The translations under genes were made by a program, and so were the position numbers. A stretch of 64,000 bases of DNA from Rhyacophila brunnea (taxonomy: Eukaryota > Arthropoda > Insecta > Trichoptera > Rhyacophilidae): positions 124,001 through 188,000 of the forward strand of contig JAGYXB010000083.1 in the NCBI GenBank assembly GCA_022495005.1, given 5' to 3'. The notes beneath the pieces are model-generated. The model was not told the DNA's origin. It searched no databases and saw only the letters and a program-made list of their open reading frames with translations. Positions 24,474-33,249 of the stretch are shown here, piece by piece. Numbering within the stretch: the stretch's first letter is position 1; each line of letters begins with the position of its first letter.

Positions 24474-24599
24474 ATGCGACCTCCAGAATATGTTGGACTG
24501 CCGTGGTCGGGGCAGGTGGACGGACCCTTGGACCCCAGCACCGAACCCTTTTCACTTCTTGACTGCGTGCAGAACATCACCACCGTTGGCACATGCTAG
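24474..24599 (+). other. GC-rich 41-codon open stretch, unassigned
   Basis: A GC-rich island in AT-rich sequence opens with ATG (24474) and ends with TAG (24597-24599). It reads PPEYVGLPWSGQVDGPLD and later EPFSLLDCVQNITTVGTC. The composition is like coding exons of this window rather than intergenic DNA. I do not recognise a family; it may be a lone terminal exon, a decayed exon copy or chance. Confidence 0.25.
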
Positions 24600-24855
24600 G
24601 GTAGTTATCTTTTGTCTTTTGATCTTCCTCATTATCTTTGGATATTGCTGTGCAGTGTACACATCTCATGATCATCAGCACCATAGCCCAATGTGGGTCT
24701 TGATTGCCTCTAGGAAACGCATGTATTGTATTGAATGCTACAAATATTTTAGAGTGTGACCAATTTTAGTCATGTGATGATGACAGTGCATTGTTATCAT
24801 TACATAAGATGACGTGAAACTGCATCACAAGTCTGAGAGGCCCGATAGCATTATA

Positions 24856-25129
24856 CAGGCGGCCCTCGACTTTCGTGCACTTCGCTATTTCATACATTTC
24901 TTAAAATTTAGATCTTTATTGGATTACCTCCTCCCTCCACAATAAAAAAAAAAGGTGGTATTCAACTATCTCTTGACAATTTATAAAAAAAACACCTGTT
25001 TGCTATGATACGCCTCGTTAACATTATACCCACTGATAAATAAATATTTTTAAGTGCACTTTTTGACATTCCTTTACTTTCGTACACATTTCCAGCAACC
25101 AATTGCGTATGAAAGTCGAGGGCCGCCAG
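24856..25129. mobile_element. 274-bp pogo/Tigger-type MITE
   Basis: Terminal inverted repeats CAGGCGGCCCTCGACTTTCG and, in reverse, CTGGCGGCCCTCGACTTTCA, flanked by TA on both sides (24854-24855, 25130-25131). CAG..CCTCGACTT ends and a TA target are typical of pogo/Tigger relatives. Non-coding. Confidence 0.8.
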
Positions 25130-25144
25130 TACACAAAATGAAAT

Positions 25145-25970
25145 TAAAATATAATATTAAATTACATTATTATAGTAGTGATGGTAATCCCAAACACAGC
25201 TCCGCTGTTTATTTTCAATGATAACATACATTTGATGACATCGGATAAAATATAATAATACCCGTGGCATCCGTGGGGCCGCAAACAATTTAACCTTATC
25301 ACTGCCAGCCAATTTTTACTAGGCGGACACTTGTAAGCCAGCTATTTTTGGAAAAAAAAAGTAGGAACAGAATGATAAATTTTTGTGAATACTTACCAAA
25401 TCAACGTGTTTCTCGAGAATATTTTCACACTAAAATGATAAATATTGTTTAGAAAATATACAGTTTATTCAGAAAGTATGACGTTTACTAGAACCCGCGA
25501 GTTAACTCGTCACTGGCCTGACGCGACATACATGTTTTGGCGAGTTAACTCGTCCGTGAAAAATGCATAAATTGGCCATACTGAAAAAAGATTGTGCATC
25601 ACTGGTCTATGACTATTCACAACTCTTCTTGTACGTACTTCCCAAATAAACAGGGTAGGGCATACTCATTTTGTTGTTTTCTACTCAGCGGGTCCATACT
25701 TGTGTTGCGAGTTGTACAAGATGGCAGGCATCAGGCCAGCCGCCGTAGTGCAGACAATTCTCTGCGTATCGGACCAGGTTGCACCCCATAGAGTTTTTCT
25801 CCGACCTTTAATTTACTCCTGCCCCGTCTTCCACATTGATGTTTCGAAACCCATCATTTCACATATCACCACCTTCAGTGAGTATATTACATTGCGTACA
25901 CAGTATCAGATCTTAAAACAATTATTGTCTGTTACGCTTTCTTTTTTCATACCTAATGAAGTAAAAGCAG
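25145..25970 (+). pseudogene. Decayed copy of an XPO5 exon with flanking introns
   Basis: This stretch matches 550-1190: the upstream intron (GTGATGGTAATCCCAAACAC), the XPO5 exon of 869-1080 (here about 25689-25880; GAGTTGTACAAGATGGCAGG and TTTACTCCTGCCCC) and the downstream intron (CATACCTAATGAAGTAAA). The exon copy has lost the sequence for DYRL between the conserved blocks, has a 3-base insertion and other changes, and no neighbouring XPO5 exons follow. It is therefore a non-functional segmental duplicate, in the same direction as the gene 24.6 kb away. Intron sequence is included, so it arose at DNA level rather than by retroposition. Confidence 0.9.
25291..25562. mobile_element. TTAA-targeted insertion inside the XPO5 exon copy
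   Basis: Relative to the original (about 741-755) the copy has about 270 extra bases inserted at TTAA; they start CCTTATCACTGCCAGCC and contain GAGTTAACTCGTC twice. The TTAA site and CACTGCCAG-like end suggest a piggyBac-type MITE, perhaps compound. The right end is not clear. Confidence 0.5.
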
Positions 25971-26074
25971 GGTTCTCAAAAGTAATAATATAATAATCAT
26001 GTAATATTATTTATTTATTTTTCATTTATTACTTATGTATATAATTATAATTAAATTGTATCACTTATGTAAAC

Positions 26075-26923
26075 TTAAACGATGCTACTGGCTCCTCGTA
26101 ATTGTAAATATCCAGCAGAGATATCCATTGGCAAACTTTGAATGGTTAAGTATTCTTCTGTGTTGGCATATAGAAGCTTAGAGTATGGATCGGTGTATGG
26201 GGCCGGCAGTCCAGATATATCAGAATATTTTTTATTTGGCTTGAAAGACGGTGGAGCATTTATTGAATAATCTGTAATAAACATAAAATTAATGTGTAAT
26301 ACAATAGTCATTAGCTACATTATGGATTAATTAAAATGAGTTGGATAAACGTTCTTCTTAGATAATTAATTGGTAAATGAATAAAATTAAATAACAAACT
26401 GAGATAATGTTTAACAATTCAAATAAAATTGAATCAAAACTTTGTTTTAAAATGGAGCAGAATAGAGCGGATGCGTGACTGACATAAAAATGGAATGGCA
26501 ATGGAAAAAATGCTATGTTAAAACTTTAACCAATTTGGAAAACTAAGAATATACTTAAAAATTATCAAAGCCACTTAAATGTGTCTAGTAAGAGCTCTTC
26601 TGAATTTGTATAAATACCTAGACAGTGAAAGCAGGAGGCAAAGACTAGATGGATGGTAAATGTTCTAGTACTAAAAGTGTGAATTACGGATCGCTTTTCA
26701 GAATTTTTTTACGATATGGAGTTATGTATCTTTAGCCAAAATAATATTGCTTACATAAAACGACGTCTTCAGACCATAGTAAAGTGCGTTCGGAAGTCAA
26801 TATTTGTTTCAAAGATCTCCAAGCTCTCTTTTTGTTACTCGTCTTACTAGTATGTTTAAATAGTCCACCTTTGAATATAAACTTTTTCTCCTGGTCTAAT
26901 ACCGGTTCTGCGTTAGATCCCAT
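26075..26923 (-). CDS. INO80C: INO80 complex subunit C
   Basis: INO80C is a small subunit of the INO80 chromatin-remodelling complex with a YL1_C domain. Two exons on the - strand join in frame: 26923-26755 (ATG at 26923, donor GTAAGC) and 26271-26075 (acceptor TTATTACAG, TAA at 26077-26075). The split codon T|AT gives Tyr. The product is 121 residues: exon 1 carries GGLFKHTSKTSNKKRAWRSL and QILTSERTL, and exon 2 APPSFKPNKKYSDISGLPAP, YTDPYSKLLYAN and LPMDISAGYLQLRGASSIV. These match the C-terminal two thirds of the vertebrate protein (192 residues); a short N-terminus is plausible for insects. The 483-base intron has no recognised element. No lesions. Confidence 0.93.
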
Positions 26924-27410
26924 CGTGAAAAATCGCTAACATAACGGTAGCCAACGATACATTTGAATCTCTTGGTTCTACGTTACATTGATGACATTTA
27001 CTTGAGTTGAAATAATTTAATGTCAATATTTGTTTCACTGTTTACCATAGACGAATGTGTTTACTTTTTACAAAAAATGTTGCCATCTGTTTATATGCTG
27101 TAAGAGTACAATTTTCTGAAAAAATAACTATTTAAGTACATGCACTTTTCATTTTGAATCTGTATCCAAAGCAAAGTTGAATACCTACGTACCTATTTAG
27201 CATAAAAAAAACCAAAGATATTGTTTACATACCTACACCGTATATAAGCACCGTCTAACCTTTAGATATTCTGTAATTTTTAAAGATTTTATGTAGACAC
27301 AAGGCTTATTAAATCTTCTCGTTACGATAAAAAAAAATTTACACCTATATAATATGTATTATAATCAATGTTACCTACATTTATAGGTAGGTAACAAAGA
27401 GATTGAAGAC

Positions 27411-27476
27411 TAATGGACTAAATACACTCTATTATGACGATCGGGCACATATAAGTTGAGAGCGTTTTAGTGTCTA
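27411..27476 (-). repeat. Truncated copy of the 31977/32880 MITE
   Basis: Read in reverse, the sequence ATAGACACTAAAACGCTCTC to ATGTGCCCGATCGTC matches the right end of the MITEs at 31977-32207 and 32880-33112. Only about 65 bases remain, next to the left end of the pogo element. Confidence 0.6.
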
Positions 27477-28109
27477 TGATAATATCTAAGACGTAACCTA
27501 AGCAAAATCTTTTTCAATGGCTTTTTTGTCGACATGTTGAAATTTGACCTACCGTCGTGACCCCGAACTTCGCCTAGTTTTAGTGGGATTTTGCGTAATA
27601 TCATAAAAATTAAAATGTTTTCGTAACTAGTAATTATATCCAATGAAGTATTGCGTTGTCAATTTTGTACAAGTGACATGAAATTTCACATTTTGTAGGA
27701 AAAACATTAATTTTTGATCATTGAAAGACACCAGGCGAAGCATGGTGTACTTACCCGAACTTCGCCCAGCGTTGTATTTTTCAAATGTAGCCATATATAT
27801 AAATAAAGGAAAAGATTTAATAGTAAATAGATGTGTTCAAAACAATATGAACCATAGTGATGAGTGTATAAGGTTCAATTTAGCAAGATATTGGTAGTAG
27901 GCGAAGTACCGAACCTGTTCTGGCGTGTTTTCATACATTAGATAAACTTCTGTCAGGGTTGTCAATAAAACTAATGTGGAATAATTTTTATAGTTATTTA
28001 TGAATTTTTTTTGAACATAGTAAGTATAAAAAAAAAATTGTTTACAACTGCAATAAACTAAATTAACTACACATATGCCTATACCTATATAATAAAATAT
28101 GTTATAATC

Positions 28110-28600
28110 ATTAGAATACAACTTATTAACATAATATTGAAAAATCGTTTAAAACTACTGAATCAAAATCAAAATTTCTCTGCGATAATATGGGTTCAGT
28201 TCGTGTAGAACCAAAACAATATGATTTGAGAAATATAACCAATGGAAATATAACCAATGAAAATATAAAAACGAACATTTGTTTACAACTACAATTAATT
28301 AATTTAAATCAACTATGTATACATGTAAGTATACCAATAACGAAAAAAATACAAATCAATCGCATTCGATTAGAATGCCATAGATAAAAAATGATAGGTA
28401 ATTAAAAAATCTTATGATACAATTATCCAGCAAACTTTTATGCACATAACACAATATTTATTCACTCATAATGTCGTATACACCATACACATTAGAATAC
28501 AGCTTATTAATATACTGAAAATTTGTTTAAAACTTCTGAATCAAAAATCAAAATTCCTCTGCGATGTGATTTCGGTTCGCTTAGAACCAAAACAATATCG
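28110..28600. repeat. Direct duplication within the pogo element 3' region
   Basis: TTAGAATACAACTTATTAAC..AAATCGTTTAAAACT..CTGAATCAAAATC..CTCTGCGAT..GGTTC (28110-28215) is repeated in the same direction at 28493-28598 with about 85% identity by eye, ~380 bases apart. It is a local duplication inside the non-coding part. Confidence 0.75.
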
Positions 28601-28662
28601 GTTTTATTAATTTGACAAATATCATCTACCACCGGCCAGCCATATCTGTTTCTTCCTTTATT

Positions 28663-30545
28663 TCACAAAAATTTTATCGTATAAGTTTCATTTATTTTTT
28701 TAATCACTTGCCCAATATAAAAGCGATCCGATTTCTGGACAGGAAATTTGACTAAAACAAAACAATTAACTGCCAGATTGTCATACTGTTCAGGTGATTC
28801 GCTCGTTATATTGAAATCAATATCAGTTTTAATGTTTCTACTCTCAAATTCTTCAGACACTTCACCGAATTTAATAGATTCGGTGTCAACATCACTATCT
28901 TCTCGAGGCAAAAAGTCATCAGATTCATCTAATAGCGAATATCTACTAATGCTACTAATAGTCTCTTCAGAATCTGATGAATCTGTAAGTATAATGTGTT
29001 CTTTTCGCTTCTTAGTTTTAGTGGGTGGAATTATTTGAATATCCAAAGTTATTGTAATTTTTTTGTTTTGATGCCTTTCGTGTTCTGAGCATTTCCAATC
29101 TTTTGGATCTTTAGATGTTCCAGGTAGAATTATTTCATTAGATGTATTAGAATGTTCTGGTACAATTATGCTATTTGCTGATGTATTAGCATATTCTGGA
29201 ACAATTATTTTACTGGATGTATTAGAACGTTCTGGGGGGAAATTGTAAGTTGACGCAGACGTACCAGGCTGGATGTAAAGTCTTTTATTTCTTTCTTTCT
29301 TCATAGGGTTGGGTGACCTATTTTCCTTCAGGTAATCTAAAAATGATTTTTCTATTGAATATTCATTTATATTTGATACATCAGGAAATTTCCGCAGTAC
29401 TTTCTCTGGGTTAAAAGGGTATATGCCGGTATTTACAAAAGCACTAGTAATATTATGCCTTTTTTCGTCCAATTCGTTAATCAGCTGTTTAAGAAATTCT
29501 GGAAAATGTGCCTTATTTAGAGATGTTTCTCTTGGATTCTGGTATTTATATTTTAATAATATAGTACGCCACAACTTCTTCATGAGCCCAAAGTAACAAA
29601 CATCTAACGGGTGAGCCAAATGACTTGAGTTTGGTGGCAAAAAAACAAATTTAATATTGTTTGATTGACACAAATCTACAACGTAATGATTGATGTGTGT
29701 CGCCAAATTATCTCCAATTATAACCTTTGGTCCAATTTTAGAATTAGCCCAAGGTATAGCTATTTGTTGGAACCAGTCTTCAAAAATAACAGAATCAAAC
29801 CAGCCAGATTTGCTCCTGTTATATCTTGCTCCAATAGGTCCATTTATTCGCCACTGGTGAAATAAATGTTCCGCTTTATAAACCACATACGGTGGCAAGC
29901 AAACACCACCTGCAGATATGGCAAACATCACAGAAATTGATCCTTTTGTGTAATTCACTACACGTTCTGGATATTTAATACCGCGGCGAAAAATGCACTT
30001 GGACGCACCCGGGTCATCCACCAAATTGGTTTCATCATAATTTAATATATTTTCCGGTGGTACATCTTTCAATGTCTCTTTCAAGTTTTTGAAATACATT
30101 TCGATTTCACTTGAATTTTTTTCGGCGCGTGATCTTTTTATATTTTGAGTGGATCGTGTTGTTAAATTAACTTTGTTACGTTTAAGAAAAGAATATGCCC
30201 ATTTTTTCCCTGGCGGATTGCCATCAAATAAAAATTGTCGCCCATTGACAATAGGTATCGATGCACCACAAGTCTTAAGTCCAGCAGAGTCAGTGGACAA
30301 CCGTAATCCCCAGCAGCAATTAAAACTTTCACAATGTTGTCTTCTTCTTCCTGAGTAAGACGGGTTGGAGAACCAACTGGTTTTATATGTTTACCATGTA
30401 GCCTATCCAGCAATGTTCTTCTTGGAATGCCAAATTGTTTTTCCGCTTGATACGACGATAACTTTTTATCTCGCATTAATTCTAATACAATATTCATCAT
30501 CTCCTAGTCGTGTTTGGTGGTGTAATTTCTTTTTTTATTTGACAT
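28663..30545 (-). pseudogene. Pogo/Tigger transposase with one stop and one frameshift
   Basis: Transposase of the Tc1/mariner-pogo group, cutting and pasting at TA. The likely start is ATG at 30545-30543 (MSNKKRNYTTKHD), followed by an in-frame TAG at 30506-30504. The same frame then continues: MMNIVLELMRDKKLSSYQ, a Psq-type helix-turn-helix, with GIPRRTLLDRLHGKH. Near 30295-30300 one base is missing and the reading moves to the frame open to 28663 (545 codons). The catalytic acidic residues are visible as LNYDETN, VIIGDNLATH and SSHLAHPLDV (DDD type). A Ser/Asp-rich linker and a C-terminal block NCFVLVKFP..FYIGQVI follow, a small domain seen in some insect transposases of this type; it ends early at a TAA. 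Everything else is intact. Confidence 0.92.
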
Positions 30546-31434
30546 TTTCTTCGCACGGAATATTTTATCTGAAACAAAAAATATACTTACGTAGTTAATA
30601 AGTAATATTTGTTGACAATATCATGCAGACATATTATTTTAATACAGATATTTCAAAAACATAATTCATGGTATTAAATAATAAAAAGTACACATGGTGG
30701 TGCCAACCCCACGCGTAGGCGAAGCTGGGATCACTTTGGCGGGAAAAAGCTCGAGTCTCTTATTAATTCAAATTAAATGCTTATAATCAAAGATAGAGTT
30801 CTAAATGTTTTCAATTTATAAATATAAAAGTTCATTAAACCTATAGAATACAAAAATAATAACTTACCTTCAACGGATTCTTTTTACAGACAAATTTTTG
30901 TAAGACAATTCGTAACTCGACACTCCCGCATCACAAACAAACGTGTTTTCCTGACACATCCACATGAAGTTAGATTCAAATTTTGGCACAAATATTACCA
31001 CTATAAAAAAATATATCTTTGGAAAGATAGTGGGAATGCCATTGTCAAAGAAAGAAGGGTAATTTTTAGGTTTAACTAAAATAGGCGATGTAAGGTACTG
31101 CAGGCGAAGCTCGGGGTCACGACGGTACCTACTCATAACATTATAATAATAGTATATACTACCTACCTAATAATGAGTAATGAATGAGTTAAGGATTGTT
31201 GACAATTATTCACAATATAATATTATCGTAAGTATTGTGTTTCAATCGAAAACAAAAGATCTCGGTTCTCTATTTTCGAGATTGTCCATTATCTGCATTT
31301 TGCGCGAATTCTACATTCTACCATGCGTACATTATTGTTCGCAATAACTGCAAACTCCAATATGCAATATCCATATTGAGATCAATTGTTAAATGAATTT
31401 GAGTGTATGGGCTGTAGCACGTAAATTTATTTTG

Positions 31435-31608
31435 ACAGCAGCTGTCAGTGGTAAACGGTAATACAGAAGGGGGCGAGTTCATTACAAAAGTAGTCTATGG
31501 TTAAGGATTCCTTATCTCTATAATCTATAGTTAACAGATGGATTTCGGCTACTCACCAATTTTACTGTAAGTTTATGGTAAGTACGAATTGAGCATTACG
31601 CCCTAAAA
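31435..31608 (+). repeat. LTR-like fragment, inverted relative to 13995-14155
   Basis: About 165 bases match the sequence beside the primer site of the LTR element at 13.87 kb, in opposite direction: TTTTGACAGCAGCTGTCAGTG, GTAGTCTATGGTTAAGGATT and AATTGAGCATTACGCCC. No coding sequence accompanies it, so it is best seen as a partial or solo LTR. Confidence 0.55.
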
Positions 31609-31976
31609 CACTAGTACTAGTGTAAACTAGTGAGTAGCTATTTAACTAAAAATGCATTTACCTACTGCAAATTCCAATATTTTCCGAAGATAAACCAATA
31701 TATTTTAACTAATGTGATACGTCAATATAAATCATGCCGTATATTAGGATCTCCGTTAAAGACTGTTATAGCAAGTATAACAACCTTCTTATTCGTAAAA
31801 TAAAACGCAGTACACTTTTTTATTGATATAAATGACTATACTCTTTGGATATTTATGTGAACACAAATTTGGTCGATGCGATATGTAGATATAGAGCACC
31901 ATTGTCGAAAATCTAACTTTGCCAATTTTTATTCTAGAGACCTGAAATTTTTACAGGACATGCACAAAAAATATAA

Positions 31977-32207
31977 TGCTTCAAATACACTCTATGACAA
32001 TCGGTCATATATATGTCGAAAAACCCGTTTCTTATGTTGGCGTCCTGTGTCACAGGCTGTCACAGAGTGTAAATACGATGTCATAGCTATCATACAATAT
32101 GTATGTATTGTATTAATGTCGGAATGGCATAGATTTGATCATAGACACTAAAACGCTCTTAGCATATATGTGCCCGATCGTTATATAGTCTATTTGAACC
32201 TTAATAT
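31977..32207. mobile_element. MITE family M2, copy 1
   Basis: About 230 bases with inverted ends: left GCTTCAAATACACTCTATG, right in reverse GGTTCAAATAGACTATAT. TTAA follows the right end. The interior (GAAAAACCCGTTTCTTATG, GAGTGTAAATACGATGTCA) matches copy 2. Confidence 0.75.
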
Positions 32208-32879
32208 CATAAACACCTAATAAAACTAAAACGCTATTTTCAGACTAATTACGGTTTTTCTAGGGCACGTCGATATTATTATAAACAAGTAATTTTGTAA
32301 ACAATATGTCAAAAACGAACCCATGTTATATTTTTATTTCATAAAATATTTTAAAAATACACATGTGTAAATAGGTAAGTAATATAATAAACTTCTTTTT
32401 TGGTGGTGTAGGTAGGTACCTAATTATTTTTTAACATATTTGTGTTAAACAATTATACTATGTTATTTTATGTATTTTTATGAACAATATGTAAAAACAA
32501 GACCATATTTTTTATTCCAAGATTTACCCATTTGCTATTACCTGATTTGCGTTTAATTTGTCAAAATATTGTGTTTTTTGTATTACTATTAAAAATAAAA
32601 TACTTCTATATGCATTATTCTTTCTTACCCTGAATCCTAATAAAGTTTTTGTTGCGGGAACTTTTTATAATGAACATACGTTTATCATAAATTGGTTGTA
32701 AGCTGAAGTATTTATAAAAAAATACTCAGTGGGGCGTTTTTATGTCAGAGTACGGTCCATTTGCAGCAAAGTGTACCTAATTTCATTAGGATACAACGTT
32801 GGCTCACAAAACGAGTACGCACTGACATTTGTGTGCTCTCTCTGTGGGAGGAGTCCAATCTCTTTGGTAGGAATCGTTA

Positions 32880-33112
32880 ATGGTTCAAATAGACTCTATG
32901 ACGATCTGTCATATAAATGCCGAAAAACCCGTTTCTTTTGTTGGCGTCCTGTGACACAGGGTGTCACAGAGTGTAAATACGATGTCACAGCTGTCATACA
33001 ATATGTATGTATAATAATAATAATTATGTCAGAATGGCATAGATATGATCATAGACAATAAAACGCTCTTGGCACATTTGTGCCTAATCGTCATATAGTA
33101 TATTTGAACCTT
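32880..33112. mobile_element. MITE family M2, copy 2
   Basis: Same family as 31977-32207, in the same direction, about 90% alike by eye. Ends GGTTCAAATAGACTCTATG and, in reverse, GGTTCAAATATACTATATG. Both flanks contain TTAA, pointing to piggyBac-like insertion. It lies just upstream of the proposed USP12/46 start exon. Confidence 0.8.
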
Positions 33113-33249
33113 AATTTATTTTTGTCTTGATTTATTCCATAGATAATATATTCTATTCGACTTATAGTTTATACTTATACATTGTTTGTCTATGATATTA
33201 GTTGTCAAAATGTCAAAACCTGAGAGTGCAATGATGATATGACTTCAAA

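Larger units (their letters stand above)
27552..31125 (-). mobile_element. Full-length pogo/Tigger-type transposon
   Basis: A 3574-bp element with inverted ends CCGTCGTGACCCCGAACTTC and, in reverse at the right, CCGTCGTGACCCCGAGCTTC, flanked by TA on both sides (27550-27551 and 31126-31127). It contains one transposase gene on the - strand (28663-30545). The motif GGCGAAG or its reverse occurs in both end regions: 27568, 27734, 27760, 27900 on the left and 30718, 31103 on the right. Near-perfect ends and only two lesions in the gene suggest a recent arrival. The 3' non-coding part also holds an internal duplication (about 28110-28220 and 28493-28600). Confidence 0.93.

Noticed and set aside
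25700..25993. 97-codon frame over the XPO5 exon copy as a possible second gene
   Set aside because: The copy has lost core residues, has no neighbouring exons and runs into intron-derived sequence; called a pseudogene fragment.
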